Positions 7,982 through 18,521 are shown, counted from the stretch's first letter. The stretch is 64,000 bases of DNA from Liquorilactobacillus capillatus DSM 19910 (GCF_001434915.1 NZ_AZEF01000008.1:20067-84066), one strand, 5' to 3'. Numbers and translations: made by a program. Notes: generated from the sequence alone by a model not told the origin.

Positions 7982-8635
7982 GTGAGAGGAAAGTTTGTGA
8001 CATTCGAGGGGCCAGATGGATCTGGGAAGACAAGTGTATTGAAAGCAATTACCGCTTATCTTGAACAGACGCAAGCAGATTATTTAGAGACACGTGAACC
8101 GGGCGGTAATCGAATTGCTGAAGCAATTCGAAAAATCATCTTAGACAAAGAACTAACGGAGATGGATGCACGTACTGAGGCTTTGTTGTACGCAGCTGCA
8201 AGACGCCAGCACCTAGTTGAGACTGTTTTTCCAGCTCTAAAAGCAGGTAAATTAGTGTTAAGTGACCGTTACGTCGATAGTTCAATCGTTTATCAAGGTG
8301 TAGGACGTCATATAGGAGAAGATGCCGTTGCACAAATGAATGTTTTCGCAACGGGAGGATTGATTCCAGATCTGACGTTGTACTTTGATGTTGCTCCTGC
8401 AGTAGGTTTGCAACGGATAAAAAAGTACCGTACCAACGATGAGGTAGACCGTTTAGATACAGAACCATTAGCTTTTCACGAGAGTGTTCATCAAGCATAT
8501 ATCAAGTTAGCTCAGCGAGAAAAAGAACGAATTATAACGATTAATGCCAATCAACCTCTAGAGAATGTAGTTCGAGAAGCTCTTACTCAGTTAGGCAATA
8601 AACTACCGGCTTTCTTTACTAAAGATGGTTTCTAA
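7982..8635 (+). CDS. tmk: Thymidylate kinase
   Basis: The enzyme phosphorylates dTMP to dTDP. It starts MRGKFVTFEG and has the P-loop GPDGSGKT (residues 10-17), the dTMP-binding EPGG segment and the DRYVDSS motif. GTG at 7982 is taken because TGAGG lies 9 nt upstream and the protein then has the family N-terminus; an in-frame GTG at 7967 would add five residues. The 217-residue length is normal. It begins the run tmk-darA-holB-yabA-rsmI, with TATAAT at 7954-7959 as likely -10. Confidence 0.95.
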   Translation: MRGKFVTFEGPDGSGKTSVLKAITAYLEQTQADYLETREPGGNRIAEAIRKIILDKELTEMDARTEALLYAAARRQHLVETVFPALKAGKLVLSDRYVDSSIVYQGVGRHIGEDAVAQMNVFATGGLIPDLTLYFDVAPAVGLQRIKKYRTNDEVDRLDTEPLAFHESVHQAYIKLAQREKERIITINANQPLENVVREALTQLGNKLPAFFTKDGF

Positions 8636-8649
8636 ATGGAGGAATAAAA

Positions 8650-8979
8650 ATGAAAATGATTATTGCGATTATTCAGGATAAGGATAGTAATCGGCTTAGT
8701 AATTTATTTATTGAAGCTAATATTCGTGCAACGAAGCTTTCGACAACAGGCGGTTTTTTAAAATCAGGTAACACAACTTATATGATCGGGATCGAGGATG
8801 AACGTGTGGACGAAGTCTTAGAAGCAATAAAACACGCTTCACGCACAAGACAGCAATTTATGACCCCACCAGTTAACTTAGATGCGACGATGGATTCTAC
8901 AGCATCTTACCCTGTTGAAGTTCAAGTTGGTGGAGCGACGGTTTTTGTATTACCGATCGACTCTTTTCTACAATTTTAG
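8650..8979 (+). CDS. darA: Cyclic-di-AMP receptor DarA/PstA (PII-like)
   Basis: A 109-residue PII-like signal protein. Family members form trimers that bind cyclic-di-AMP. Visible family marks are the LSTTGGFLKSGNTTYMIG segment (about residues 30-48) around the nucleotide site and a long T-loop region. The position between tmk and holB is the usual one in Firmicutes. The signalling target is unknown in general. A KimA-type potassium importer, a protein class controlled by the same second messenger, is encoded at 21091. Confidence 0.93.
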   Translation: MKMIIAIIQDKDSNRLSNLFIEANIRATKLSTTGGFLKSGNTTYMIGIEDERVDEVLEAIKHASRTRQQFMTPPVNLDATMDSTASYPVEVQVGGATVFVLPIDSFLQF

Positions 8980-8990
8980 GATGGTTTAGA

Positions 8991-9983
8991 ATGAAGCAAG
9001 GAACAGCAGTTACATTACAACCTAAATTAACGCAGCACTTTGCTGACTTAATTACAAGTAAGCGTCTGGCACATGCCTATATTTTTGCAGGACCACAAGG
9101 AGTTGGCAAAAAGGAACTGGCTATCTGGATCGCGCAGGGAATATATTGTCCTAAGCAGCAAGCGGGCGTTCCCTGCCTTGAGTGTTCTGAATGTAAAAGA
9201 ATTGCGGATGGAAACCAGCCGGATGTTGTTTTTATAGCTCCAGAAGGTCTTTCGATTAAGGTTAGTCAAATTCGTTTTTTAAAAGAAGAGTTCAGTAAAA
9301 GCGGAGTTGAGAGTAATCGTAAATTCTTTATCATTCAGGATGCAGAGAAAATGACAACAGGGGCTGCCAATAGTTTACTGAAATTTTTAGAAGAGCCTAG
9401 TGGTCAAGTAACAGCGATACTTTTAACAACAGCCGTTAATCGATTACTTCCAACGATTATTTCAAGATGTCAATTAATTGACCTTCCTGCCTTGACGAGC
9501 ACTCAAATGGTTACACGGCTTGAAGAAAAAGGACTCTCCAAAGAGAAGGCTTTAATTTTAGGAAGAATAACGGATAGTACAGCCTTAGCAGAGTCTTTAG
9601 CCCAAGATACTAATTTTGAACAGCTTTGTAAGAATATTTGTCAGTGGTACCTCCAGATTATGCATAATGATTGGCGTTGCTTTGCAGATGTTCAGGCGAA
9701 ACTTCTAACACTGCTTTCAAGTAAAAAAGATGAACAGTTATTGTTAGATCTGCTAGTTCTTCTGACTAAGGATTTGTTGTTGCTGCGTTACTCACAGCGT
9801 AAGATTTCATTTGCAGCTTTTAATCAGGATTTTACGAAAGCACTGCAACTATTCTCGACCCAGGAAATTCTTAAAGCAGCTGAGCTGGTGTTGGGGATAA
9901 GGAAAAGGCTAGCGGTAAATGTATCATTTCAAAATGTTCTCGAGGCACTGACTCTAGAATTATGTCAGTGTTATCATGAATAA
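8991..9983 (+). CDS. holB: DNA polymerase III subunit delta'
   Basis: Delta' is the non-motor subunit of the clamp loader that works with DnaX and delta. It has an AAA+ fold with a P-loop-like GPQGVGKK (residues 34-41), a zinc knuckle (Cys53, 62, 65, 68) and the FLEEPSG and IISRCQ sensor segments. Length 330 residues. It starts 11 bp after darA, without a strong ribosome site beyond GGATGG. The partner dnaX is 2.4 kb upstream. Confidence 0.93.
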   Translation: MKQGTAVTLQPKLTQHFADLITSKRLAHAYIFAGPQGVGKKELAIWIAQGIYCPKQQAGVPCLECSECKRIADGNQPDVVFIAPEGLSIKVSQIRFLKEEFSKSGVESNRKFFIIQDAEKMTTGAANSLLKFLEEPSGQVTAILLTTAVNRLLPTIISRCQLIDLPALTSTQMVTRLEEKGLSKEKALILGRITDSTALAESLAQDTNFEQLCKNICQWYLQIMHNDWRCFADVQAKLLTLLSSKKDEQLLLDLLVLLTKDLLLLRYSQRKISFAAFNQDFTKALQLFSTQEILKAAELVLGIRKRLAVNVSFQNVLEALTLELCQCYHE

Positions 9984-9997
9984 ACGAAGGTGATTTT

Positions 9998-10336
9998 TTG
10001 AATAAACGCGAGTTATACGATAGTTTTGCAGACATGGGAACAGAAACTAAGAAAATACTTGATAAGATTGAAAAAGTGAAAACAGAAATGATGCGTGTCA
10101 TTGAAAAAAATGCAGAACTTGAAATTGAGAATCAGCATTTACGTGAACACCTTGAGGAATTAGAGACACAAAAGCAAAGTGATGGACAGGGTCTATCTAA
10201 GTCAAGAAAGAATTTAGAGATGCTCTATGAAGAAGGTTTCCATGTATGTAATGTTGATAATATGTACGGAACAAGACGGATTAATGATGAACCATGTGTT
10301 TTCTGTCAAGATGTTATCTACGGGGAGAGACGATAA
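9998..10336 (+). CDS. yabA: Replication initiation control protein YabA
   Basis: YabA binds DnaA and DnaN and holds back re-initiation of replication. The 112-residue protein has an N-terminal coiled coil (about 1-60) and a C-terminal zinc site with His82, Cys84, Cys100 and Cys103. The start is TTG 9998 behind AAGGTG. Its stop overlaps the rsmI start by one base (TAATG), which suggests translational coupling. Confidence 0.92.
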   Translation: MNKRELYDSFADMGTETKKILDKIEKVKTEMMRVIEKNAELEIENQHLREHLEELETQKQSDGQGLSKSRKNLEMLYEEGFHVCNVDNMYGTRRINDEPCVFCQDVIYGERR

Positions 10337-11226
10337 TGACTATCAAAGCTATGAGCAGTTTTCATCATTCGGGAACTAAAGGTTCACTCTACCTAGTTCC
10401 GACACCAATCGGCAATCTCGCTGACATAACGTTGCGTGCGCTTGAAATTCTTAAAACAGTTGATTTAATTGCCGCAGAAGATACACGTAATACACAAAAA
10501 TTACTGAACCATTTTGAGATAAAGACACCACAGATTAGTTTTCATGAACATAATACAAAAGAAAGAATTCCGATACTTATCAATAAACTCAACAATGGTC
10601 ACTCCATAGCCCAGGTGAGTGATGCTGGGATGCCCTCGATTAGTGATCCAGGCCATGAATTAGTAGTAGCTTGTATTGCGCAAGATATTGCGGTTGTTCC
10701 TTTGCCGGGTGCTAATGCGGGTCTTACAGCTTTGATCGCGGCAGGATTAGTACCACAGCCGTTCACTTTTTACGGTTTTCTTGAACGTAAACAGTCATTA
10801 AGAGAAGCAGAACTTGAAAAATTAAAGAAACATGTCGAAACAATGATTTTTTACGAAGCACCGCATCGTTTAAAGAAAACGCTGCAAGCAATAACTAAAG
10901 TCTTTGGGGAAAAGCGAAAAATTGTTTTGTGCCGAGAACTTACTAAAAGGTATGAAGAGTTTTTACGCGGTGACTTGGCAGAGGCATTAGAATGGGCTAA
11001 GACAGAAGAGGTTCGGGGGGAGTTTTGCTTAATTGTTGAGGGAAATACAACTTTAGAAGATGAGTCTAAAGAGCAGAAATCGAACTTACCTCTTGAAGAA
11101 CAAGTTAACCAATTACTTTCAAATGAGACTATGCGTGTAAACGATGCAATCAAATTAGTGGCTAAGGAAAATAAACTGAAAAAGCAACTTGTTTATAATG
11201 CTTACCATCATATAGATTCGAAATAG
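10336..11226 (+). CDS. rsmI: 16S rRNA (cytidine(1402)-2'-O)-methyltransferase
   Basis: RsmI methylates the ribose of C1402 in the decoding centre. The tetrapyrrole-methylase fold is shown by VPTPIGNL (residues 21-28), the AEDTRNT segment, SDAGMPSISDPG and YEAPHRL. ATG 10336 overlaps the yabA stop and has GGGGAGAG 5 nt upstream; a longer frame beginning at 10294 inside yabA has no ribosome site. The length is 296 residues. Confidence 0.95.
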   Translation: MTIKAMSSFHHSGTKGSLYLVPTPIGNLADITLRALEILKTVDLIAAEDTRNTQKLLNHFEIKTPQISFHEHNTKERIPILINKLNNGHSIAQVSDAGMPSISDPGHELVVACIAQDIAVVPLPGANAGLTALIAAGLVPQPFTFYGFLERKQSLREAELEKLKKHVETMIFYEAPHRLKKTLQAITKVFGEKRKIVLCRELTKRYEEFLRGDLAEALEWAKTEEVRGEFCLIVEGNTTLEDESKEQKSNLPLEEQVNQLLSNETMRVNDAIKLVAKENKLKKQLVYNAYHHIDSK

Positions 11227-11248
11227 TCAATAACCGGGGGATGGCTAG

Positions 11249-11992
11249 ATGTCAGGAAAAAGATATAGCGAAGAGCATAAGGTCCGCTTTTATGAGACAG
11301 ACTGCACACGCAAGACAACGGTTGGTATGCTAGTAAATATTATGATGCTGGCATCGCAAGACCAGAGCAATGAATTAGGGATAACTGTCAAAAAAGTTAA
11401 TGATCTAGGTTTAGGCTGGGTTGTTACGCAGCATATCATAACGGTTAAAAGAATGCCGCAAATTTATGAGAAAGTGATGGTTGCAACGGAGGCAGCAAGT
11501 TATAATCGCTATTTCTGTTACCGTGATTTTTGGATTAAAAGTGAAGCAGGAGAAGAACTGGCTAAGATGCATACCGTTTTTGTTTTAATGGATCAAAATA
11601 AACGCAAAATAGCCCGTGTTTTACCAGAATTAATTGAACCTTATGCATCTGATTACACCAAAAAGATCGAACGCTTACCAGATCCGGGGAAGATAGTTAC
11701 AACTGCACAAGTAAGAAATAAAAAGTATCAAGTTCGTTTTATGGATATTGATTCTAACCAACATGTCAATAACGCACATTATTTTGATTGGATGATGGAT
11801 GTGCTGCCAGCCGATTTTTTATTAACTCATTTGTTGACCAAAATGAACATTAAATACAAGCAAGAGGTTCATTATGGTGATGTAGTTGCGAGTGACGCTC
11901 AGATTAGTGGTGATGTTAAAACGGTTCACCGCATCAAGACAGATAAAGGGTTATGTTGTACAGCCGAGTGCAGCTGGGTAAAACATAATTAA
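11249..11992 (+). CDS. Acyl-ACP thioesterase
   Basis: A 247-residue double hotdog-fold protein of the plant FatA/FatB-like family, which releases fatty acids from acyl carrier protein. The first half carries FYETDCTRKTTVGM and the second the hotdog segment RFMDIDSNQHVNNAHYFDW, with the Asp-x-Asn-x-His arrangement expected of the active site. In lactobacilli this gene often sits next to rsmI. ATG 11249 follows CCGGGGGATGG. Substrate chain length is unknown. Confidence 0.88.
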   Translation: MSGKRYSEEHKVRFYETDCTRKTTVGMLVNIMMLASQDQSNELGITVKKVNDLGLGWVVTQHIITVKRMPQIYEKVMVATEAASYNRYFCYRDFWIKSEAGEELAKMHTVFVLMDQNKRKIARVLPELIEPYASDYTKKIERLPDPGKIVTTAQVRNKKYQVRFMDIDSNQHVNNAHYFDWMMDVLPADFLLTHLLTKMNIKYKQEVHYGDVVASDAQISGDVKTVHRIKTDKGLCCTAECSWVKHN

Positions 11993-12232
11993 GAAATAAG
12001 GGATTCCAGTTGTACAAATAACAATAGTTGTAAGGATGTAGATTTGAATACCTTTGAAAAGCATGTTAGTTTTAATGAAGATGGGGCCTAGGTAAGACAG
12101 ATGTCATACTTATGCCTTTTATTTTTTAACCGGAGTAACATTAGAATGTTAGCATTCATTCGCATTATATTTGCCAAATGTGATAGTATTGTTGTTGGAA
12201 TTTACGATTAAAGAAGTGGAGCGATAAATATA

Positions 12233-12955
12233 ATGAAAGTGTTAGCAATTGATACTTCAAATCAGCCGCTAAGTATTGCCTTGCTTGAAGACCAGCAGCT
12301 GTTAGCTACGATGACAACTAACATTCAGAAAAACCATAGCGTAACATTGATGCCGCTAGTGGAAGAACTTTTTGAACGAGCAAACTGGCAGCCGCAAGAA
12401 CTTGATCGAGTGGTTGTTGCGCAAGGACCAGGATCATATACAGGTTTGCGGATCGGTGTAACTACCGCTAAAATGCTCGCTTATACTTTGAATAAAGAAC
12501 TGGTTGGAGTTTCAAGTCTGGAAGTACTGGCAGGTGGGTTTCCAGAGACAAATAAATTGGTTGTCCCGTTATTTGATGCACGGCGGGAGAATGTTTTTGC
12601 GGGAGCTTATTATATTAAAGCAGGTAAACCTGAGCAAGTAATTGATGATCAGCATATTAGTCTTACGGGGCTTTGTGAACTATTGCAAGCATATCCACAA
12701 GTTGTTTTTATGGGAAAGGATTGCTTGCAGTTTAAGGGACAGCTGTTAGACAGGTTCAGTTCAGAGAAGATTTCATTTGCACAAAAGAACTTTGCATATC
12801 CGCAAGCTTATATACTTGGTTTGTTGGGAGAAGAAAGGAAACCCGTGAATATCGACCACTTTGTCCCGCGGTATTTGCGTTTGACACAGGCAGAAACACG
12901 GTGGCTAAAAAATCATCAGGAGACTAATCATGAACCGTATGTTAAAAAAGTTTAG
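12233..12955 (+). CDS. tsaB: tRNA t6A biosynthesis protein TsaB
   Basis: TsaB is the non-catalytic partner of TsaD in making N6-threonylcarbamoyladenosine at tRNA position 37. The ASKHA-fold N-terminus LAIDTSNQPLS and the segment AQGPGSYTGLRIG (about residues 64-76) are diagnostic. Length 240 residues. ATG 12233 has GTGGAG 12 nt upstream, rather distant. The 3' end overlaps rimI by 26 nt. The spacer before it (11993-12232) holds a weak hairpin near 12090-12125 followed by T-rich sequence, possibly the thioesterase terminator. Confidence 0.93.
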   Translation: MKVLAIDTSNQPLSIALLEDQQLLATMTTNIQKNHSVTLMPLVEELFERANWQPQELDRVVVAQGPGSYTGLRIGVTTAKMLAYTLNKELVGVSSLEVLAGGFPETNKLVVPLFDARRENVFAGAYYIKAGKPEQVIDDQHISLTGLCELLQAYPQVVFMGKDCLQFKGQLLDRFSSEKISFAQKNFAYPQAYILGLLGEERKPVNIDHFVPRYLRLTQAETRWLKNHQETNHEPYVKKV

Positions 12956-13511
12956 TATTTTATTAAAATCATTGTGGGCTAAAGAACCACATAAATTTGA
13001 GCCTGTCTTTAAAAACCGACATGTTTTAATAAATAAGCAGTCTTTTTTGGTAAGCCGAGCGATAGTCCCTGATATTCCAGAACTACTTAATTTACAAAAG
13101 AAAGTTTACCCGGATGATAATTCTTGGAACCTTAGTGTATTTGAAGGGGAAATAAAGAATGAAAATAAGAACTTGTATTTGATAATGCGTTATGACGACC
13201 GACTAGTAGCTTTTATTGGAGCAATGTTTGACCAGCGACAAAAAGATGTTCATATTACTAATGTAGCTGTGTTACCAGTATTTCAAAGAAAAGGACTTGG
13301 ACGATACTTAATGCAGGTCATCATGGATACAGCAGCTGCCGAAGGTTACCAATCACTTAGCTTGGAAGTCCGGTTAAGCAATAAAGCTGCCCAGACTTTA
13401 TATCAATCATTAGGTTTTACAAGCTATGGCTTGAAAAAAGAATACTATGTGTCCAATCATGAAGATGCTGTTGATATGAGATATGAATTTTCAAGAAAAG
13501 GAAAAGATTAA
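12930..13511 (+). CDS. rimI: Ribosomal protein alanine acetyltransferase RimI
   Basis: A GNAT acetyltransferase with the acetyl-CoA motif QRKGLGRYL and the [19 protein letters not shown] segment characteristic of RimI, which acetylates the N-terminus of ribosomal protein S18. It is 193 residues, with an N-terminal extension of about 40 residues before the domain compared with the shortest members. ATG 12930 inside tsaB follows AGGAG. It ends 2 nt before tsaD, forming a tight tsaB-rimI-tsaD unit. Confidence 0.9.
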   Translation: MNRMLKKFSILLKSLWAKEPHKFEPVFKNRHVLINKQSFLVSRAIVPDIPELLNLQKKVYPDDNSWNLSVFEGEIKNENKNLYLIMRYDDRLVAFIGAMFDQRQKDVHITNVAVLPVFQRKGLGRYLMQVIMDTAAAEGYQSLSLEVRLSNKAAQTLYQSLGFTSYGLKKEYYVSNHEDAVDMRYEFSRKGKD

Positions 13512-13513
13512 GC

Positions 13514-14539
13514 ATGGAAAAGCAAAGAGAGTTAGTTTTAGCTTTTGAGTCAAGTTGTGATGAGACGAGTGTCGCTATTATTGAGAATGGGCACAAAATT
13601 TTAGCTAATATTATTGCAACTCAAATAAATAGCCATAAGCGTTTTGGAGGGGTTGTACCAGAAGTTGCCAGTCGCCACCATATTGAACAAGTTGTGGGCT
13701 GTCTTGAAGATGCTTTGAATGAAGCTCAAGTTAGTTATGATGATTTAAATGCGGTGGCAGTTACATATGGGCCTGGACTTGTGGGGGCATTACTTGTAGG
13801 GGTTGCGGCAGCTAAAGCCGTGGCTTTTGCGCACAACCTGCCTTTAGTTCCAGTTAACCATATGGCCGGCCATATTTATGCTGCGCGGTTTGTAGAACCA
13901 ATTATTTTTCCAGCACTAGCATTGTTGGTATCAGGTGGGCATACAGAATTAGTCTATCTTGCCAAGCCGAATAGCTATGAGATAATCGGTGAGACACGCG
14001 ATGATGCTGCTGGCGAAGCTTATGATAAGGTCGGACGGATACTGGGAATTAATTATCCGGCTGGAAAGGAAATTGATCGGTTAGCACACCAAGGGCAAGA
14101 TACTTTTAATTTTCCACGTGCAATGATCGATGAGGATAACTTTGATTTTAGTTTTAGTGGTCTTAAAAGTGCGTTTATAAATACTGTTCATCATGCTGAT
14201 CAACTAGGAAAAGAGTTGAATCATGCAGATTTAGCCGCGAGTTTTCAGCAAAGTGTGGTTGATGTTTTGGCGCATAAGATGGTTAAGGCACTACGAAAAT
14301 ATCCAGTTAAGCAATTGATTTTAGCAGGAGGTGTGGCAGCTAATAGTGGGTTACGTGAACGAATCAAGAGTGAACTTCAGGACTTTGAAGATGTCTCACT
14401 ATTAATGGCACCGGTCAAGCTTTGCGGTGACAATGCAGCAATGATCGGAGCAGCTGGTTATATTGCGTGGAAGGCGGGAATTAGAGCAGATATGAGTTTG
14501 AATGCTGAACCAAGTTTAGAGTTTCCGTTGAAGAAATAA
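13514..14539 (+). CDS. tsaD: tRNA N6-adenosine threonylcarbamoyltransferase TsaD
   Basis: The catalytic subunit of t6A synthesis. FESSCDETS (about residues 11-19) and the iron-binding pair His116/His120 in HMAGH are present, followed by SGGHTEL and [10 protein letters not shown]. Full length at 341 residues. tsaE and tsaC/tsaC2 are not in the window. The terminator downstream ends the operon. Confidence 0.96.
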   Translation: MEKQRELVLAFESSCDETSVAIIENGHKILANIIATQINSHKRFGGVVPEVASRHHIEQVVGCLEDALNEAQVSYDDLNAVAVTYGPGLVGALLVGVAAAKAVAFAHNLPLVPVNHMAGHIYAARFVEPIIFPALALLVSGGHTELVYLAKPNSYEIIGETRDDAAGEAYDKVGRILGINYPAGKEIDRLAHQGQDTFNFPRAMIDEDNFDFSFSGLKSAFINTVHHADQLGKELNHADLAASFQQSVVDVLAHKMVKALRKYPVKQLILAGGVAANSGLRERIKSELQDFEDVSLLMAPVKLCGDNAAMIGAAGYIAWKAGIRADMSLNAEPSLEFPLKK

Positions 14540-14590
14540 TTATGCACCAAATGTATCTAGGTGTAGATCTGAGGTTTATAACATAAAAGT

Positions 14591-14636
14591 AAAAGCGTAT
14601 TAAAGCAAATGAATTCTTGCCTTAGTACGCTTTTTT
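14591..14636 (+). terminator. Terminator after tsaD
   Basis: AAAAGCGTA (14591-14599) pairs with TACGCTTTT (14626-14634), followed by T. It lies between the convergent tsaD and ABC-F genes. Confidence 0.75.
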
Positions 14637-14698
14637 GGGGGGCTAAACTTATGTCATGTACCTGGGTTTTATGCATATTCCATTAAGTACAGAATTTA

Positions 14699-16645
14699 TT
14701 AGGATTGTTTTTCTTCTAGTTCCATACTTTTTTCTTCCCAGAGTTGTTCAAACTGTTCAAGCTGTGTGGTACAAGTACTTAATTGTACCTGTAATTGCTG
14801 CATTTTAGTCGCATCGGAGAAGGTTTCTGGTAATGACATCTCAGTTTCAAGGGTTACTTTTTTGTGGGTCAACTGTTCAATTTCATTTTCCACCTTAGTA
14901 ATCTCACGTTTTAACTTGCGGACGCGTTTTTGAGCGGCCTTGCTATCTTTATAATTACTTTTAGCAAGCGAAATAGTTGGTTTAACCCCAACTTCATCTG
15001 TGTTTTTAGCTTCATTGGCGATCAACTCCTGTTCTTCCTTTTTATCAAGGTAATAGTCATAGTCACCTAAAAATAACTTGCTGCCATGAGGCGAGAGCTC
15101 TAAGACACTAGTGGTAATTTTGTTGATAAAATAGCGATCATGTGAGACGAATAGGACGGTCCCACTGAAGTTAAGAAGAGCATCTTCTAGAACTTCCTTA
15201 CTGTCAATATCTAGATGGTTGGTAGGTTCATCAAAAATAAGAAAGTTATGTTTATTCATAGCTAATTTAGTCAGTAATAAGCGAGCTTTTTCACCACCAG
15301 AAAGATTATGAACCATTTTTTTAACATCATCTCCAGAGAAAAGAAAGCTGCCTAAAATAGACCGAATATCTTTTTCAGGCATAAGAGGGTGATCATCCCA
15401 AATCTCGTTTAGAACCGTTTTAGTAGCGTGAATGTTTTTTAGCTCTTGGTCGTAATAGCCAACATCAACATTTGTTCCTAAACGACTGCTACCCTTAATA
15501 AAGGGGATCTTTCCCAAGATACTTTTGAGTAAGGTTGACTTGCCGATGCCATTTGGACCAACAATAGCCATAATATTGTGTTTGCGGAGATCAAGATTGA
15601 TCGGGTTAGAAATAATTGTATTATCATAACCAATGGCGGCATCTTTTACTTCTAGAACGATATTACCGCTCTCTTGATTAACTTTAAATTGAAAGTGCGG
15701 TCCTTGTTCTTTTCCCTTGGGTCGCCCAAGCCGTTCAATTTTTTCAAGTTGCTTGCGCTTACTTTGAGCACGTTTAGTTGTAGAAGCTCGAGCTAAGTTA
15801 CGATTAACGAAATCTTCCATTTTACTGATTTCAGCTTGTTGTTTTTCATAATTTTTCCACTGGAGTCGCAAACGATCGTTTTTTTCATGGATATAATCTG
15901 AATAGTTCCCATGATAAGACTGGATTGAATGCTGGGTTAATTCATAAACAGTAGTAGCGATTTTGTCTAAAAAGTAACGATCATGCGATACAAGTAATAA
16001 TGCGCCGCTGTACGACTGCAGATATCCTTCAAGCCAACTTAATGTTTCAATATCTAGATGGTTAGTCGGTTCATCAAGAATCAAAAGATCACGTTTTTCG
16101 AGAAGTAGTTTGGCTAACGCTAAGCGTGTTTTTTGCCCACCAGATAGTGAAGCAATCTTTTTAGAATAATCTTTCTCAAAAAAATGAAAGCCATGTAAAA
16201 CAGAGCGAATTTCGGATTCATAACCGTAACCATTTTGTTCTTTAAAATTATGTTGTATTTGATCATACTGATCAAGCAAATTAGCGTATTGTTGTTGACT
16301 TTTAGTTTCCGCAGCTTCTGCGATAGCTTGTTCTAACTGATGTATCTGCCGTTCAGTTTTTTGTAGTTCTGCAAAAACGGTTAACATTTCTGCATAGATC
16401 GTATTATTTGATTCAAGACCAGTATCTTGTGCAAGGTAACCGATTGTAAGGTTTTTCTTTTTTACAATAGTCCCTTCATCAAGTTTTTGCTGATCAATGA
16501 TCATTTTGATAAGTGTCGACTTTCCTGCACCGTTACGTCCAACGAGGGCGATACGAGCTTTTTCCTGAATAGTAAGATTTACCTTTTTGAAAAGGACATC
16601 TGCTCCAAAATAGCGGGCAGCTTGTTGAACTTCAAGTAAAATCAT
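14699..16645 (-). CDS. ABC-F family ATP-binding protein, YdiF-like
   Basis: A soluble protein of 648 residues with two ATPase domains and no membrane segment. It has Walker A GRNGAGKST with LSGGQKTR and DEPTNHLD in the first half, GPNGIGKST with LSGGEKAR and DEPTNHLD in the second, and the linker of about 80 charged residues between them that reaches into the ribosomal E/P site. The C-terminal coiled coil (from about residue 570) matches YdiF/Uup-like members. These proteins act on stalled ribosomes; a role in antibiotic resistance is not implied by the sequence. The start is ATG 16645 behind TTAGGAAG. It is divergent from rex. Confidence 0.9.
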   Translation of the reverse strand: MILLEVQQAARYFGADVLFKKVNLTIQEKARIALVGRNGAGKSTLIKMIIDQQKLDEGTIVKKKNLTIGYLAQDTGLESNNTIYAEMLTVFAELQKTERQIHQLEQAIAEAAETKSQQQYANLLDQYDQIQHNFKEQNGYGYESEIRSVLHGFHFFEKDYSKKIASLSGGQKTRLALAKLLLEKRDLLILDEPTNHLDIETLSWLEGYLQSYSGALLLVSHDRYFLDKIATTVYELTQHSIQSYHGNYSDYIHEKNDRLRLQWKNYEKQQAEISKMEDFVNRNLARASTTKRAQSKRKQLEKIERLGRPKGKEQGPHFQFKVNQESGNIVLEVKDAAIGYDNTIISNPINLDLRKHNIMAIVGPNGIGKSTLLKSILGKIPFIKGSSRLGTNVDVGYYDQELKNIHATKTVLNEIWDDHPLMPEKDIRSILGSFLFSGDDVKKMVHNLSGGEKARLLLTKLAMNKHNFLIFDEPTNHLDIDSKEVLEDALLNFSGTVLFVSHDRYFINKITTSVLELSPHGSKLFLGDYDYYLDKKEEQELIANEAKNTDEVGVKPTISLAKSNYKDSKAAQKRVRKLKREITKVENEIEQLTHKKVTLETEMSLPETFSDATKMQQLQVQLSTCTTQLEQFEQLWEEKSMELEEKQS

Positions 16646-16874
16646 ATTTACACTTCCTAATTGAATAACATGTAGTTATAATAAGTTTTTTAAGAATTGA
16701 AAGACAAAATAGGTAACTTATTGCATACACACTTTTTTTAGTGTAGCATAACTATGTTGAAAAAGTGGTGTACGACTCTGTTTAGCGAAAGAGATATGAT
16801 ATTTGTTCTCAGGTCTCAGAGTCTATGTTACAATGATAACAAGTTTGACTTTAATTTGGAAAGGAGGAATTATT

Positions 16875-17528
16875 ATGGCAACATCAAAGATACCGCATGC
16901 AACTGCCAAAAGATTACCGATTTATTACCGCTATCTTCATTTCCTATCAGATGCCGGTAAGCAACGGATTTCTTCAACAGAACTAGCAGACGCTGTAAAA
17001 GTTGATTCAGCAACGATTCGTCGTGATTTTTCATACTTTGGTGCTCTAGGAAAACGCGGCTATGGTTATGACGTTGAAAGTCTACTTGCTTTTTTTAAGA
17101 AGACACTTAACCAAGATAAACTAACAAATGTTGCACTTGTCGGTGTAGGTAACTTAGGTCATGCATTATTAAATTATAATTTTCATCAAAGTAATAATGT
17201 CCGCATCAGTGCAGCTTTTGATGTCAAGGAAGATATTACCGGGACGATCCAAAGTAGTGTGCCAGTCTATCATATGAATGATATGAAAGAGCAATTATCT
17301 GTCCAACAAATCGAAATTGTTATTTTAACTGTTCCTGCAAAAGTTGCACAAGAAGTAACCAACGAAGTGGTTGAAGCTGGAGTTAAGGGAATTCTGAACT
17401 TTACACCTTTAAGGATTACAGTACCAGAAAACGTGCGGGTTCAAAATGTCGACTTAACTAACGAATTGCAAACACTGATTTATTTCTTAGATAAGTTTGG
17501 CAAACAGGATGAAACTGATCGTGGCTAG
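16875..17528 (+). CDS. rex: Redox-sensing transcriptional repressor Rex
   Basis: Rex senses the NADH/NAD+ ratio and represses fermentation and respiration genes. The 217-residue protein has an N-terminal winged helix (to about residue 75, with [14 protein letters not shown] as recognition part) and a Rossmann domain with GVGNLGHAL near residue 90. The ATG at 16875 has AAGGAGG (16861-16867) at ideal spacing; an open frame extends upstream but lacks such a site. A likely -10 TACAAT lies near 16829. I did not find a Rex operator in its own upstream region. The spacer from 17529 to 17758 holds no gene I can recognise. Confidence 0.95.
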   Translation: MATSKIPHATAKRLPIYYRYLHFLSDAGKQRISSTELADAVKVDSATIRRDFSYFGALGKRGYGYDVESLLAFFKKTLNQDKLTNVALVGVGNLGHALLNYNFHQSNNVRISAAFDVKEDITGTIQSSVPVYHMNDMKEQLSVQQIEIVILTVPAKVAQEVTNEVVEAGVKGILNFTPLRITVPENVRVQNVDLTNELQTLIYFLDKFGKQDETDRG

Positions 17529-17758
17529 CTTTTTTTACATAGCAGGTATGCTATCAACAAGTTTTATCAAGAGAACTATTTTTGGTTGAAGTGAGATACA
17601 ACGTAAGTCAGTAAAACTAAGTGCTAACTGGAGAGCATGAATATAGCAGATAGTTTGTCCTGATTAGTTTAAAGTTAGACGTAAAATATTGGCGTATAGA
17701 TTGCATTTAAATTAATAAGAAAACTAGATTTGGATTTAACTTTGTTGACCTTAATGCT

Positions 17759-17787
17759 AAGCTGCCCTTTATGAAGGCAGCTTTTTT
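17759..17787 (+). terminator. Terminator after rex
   Basis: AAGCTGCC and GGCAGCTT form an 8-bp stem with a 9-nt loop, followed by six T. It lies between the convergent rex and CPBP protease genes. Confidence 0.85.
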
Positions 17788-17797
17788 GGTATTTTTA

Positions 17798-18430
17798 TTA
17801 AATTAAATTAAGAATAACGATAATTGTGTTCATGAGAATATGAGCTAGCATAGAAGAATGAAGTTTCCCTGTTTTGGAATAAATAAAGCAAAAGGTTAAT
17901 CCAATGATAGCATAGGTAAAGAAGTGAGCATCTTGGTGTGCAATACTAAAAAGAGTGCTGGAGAGCAGTGCTGCCCCAACTTGTCCTAGCAAACCACTCA
18001 GATTACCGAATAAGACCTTGCGAAAAACAAATTCCTCCATGATGGGAGCAGCCAAAACAATATAAAAAATATAGTAAGGATACTGGCTCAGAATAGTTAA
18101 CGCTGCTGCAGTATTTTGAGATTCGATTGCTTGATTAAGAAAATTAATTTCAATAAAAGAGCTTAGATGTTGAAGGATTAATGCTGCTACAGCTCCGCCA
18201 ATACCCCAGAGCAAGGTTTTTAGATAAGAACTCTTTTTGGGAGCCAACGAATTAATGAACGGATATTTATGATTAAAGTAAAACATGGCTAACATCCCTA
18301 GGAGACTACATATAGTAATAAGTGCATAGTAGATATTATTATCTTTAAAAAAAGTTAAGAAAATGTTGGGCAACAGCATTACTAGAAGATAAGTTAAGGT
18401 TAGTGCTAAAGAATTATTTTTTAAACTCAT
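17798..18430 (-). CDS. CPBP family intramembrane glutamic endopeptidase
   Basis: A 210-residue membrane protein with about six hydrophobic segments and the three CPBP (Abi/CAAX-protease) motifs: EEFVFR at 132-137, FSIAH ending at His165, and HILMN at 197-201. Related proteins process prenylated proteins, or peptides such as bacteriocins in lactobacilli. No substrate gene is adjacent. The ATG at 18430 has GGAG 7 nt upstream; the frame is open further but without a ribosome site. It is divergent from groES. Confidence 0.85.
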   Translation of the reverse strand: MSLKNNSLALTLTYLLVMLLPNIFLTFFKDNNIYYALITICSLLGMLAMFYFNHKYPFINSLAPKKSSYLKTLLWGIGGAVAALILQHLSSFIEINFLNQAIESQNTAAALTILSQYPYYIFYIVLAAPIMEEFVFRKVLFGNLSGLLGQVGAALLSSTLFSIAHQDAHFFTYAIIGLTFCFIYSKTGKLHSSMLAHILMNTIIVILNLI

Positions 18431-18494
18431 ATATATGCTCCAATCGTAAGGGTGAAATTCAATGCACATAGTATAGCACATTTAACAAAGTGAA

Positions 18495-18521
18495 TTAGCA
18501 CTTAAAGATAAAGAGTGATAA
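18495..18521. promoter_or_regulatory. Imperfect CIRCE element upstream of groESL promoter
   Basis: TTAGCACTT, 9 nt, GAGTGATAA matches 16 of 18 conserved bases of the HrcA operator (TTAGCACTC-N9-GAGTGCTAA). It ends 5 bp before the -35 box. Confidence 0.75.

Noticed and set aside
10294..10335. Longer start for rsmI inside yabA
   Set aside because: ATG 10336 has a good ribosome site and stop-start overlap, and the extra residues do not match the family.
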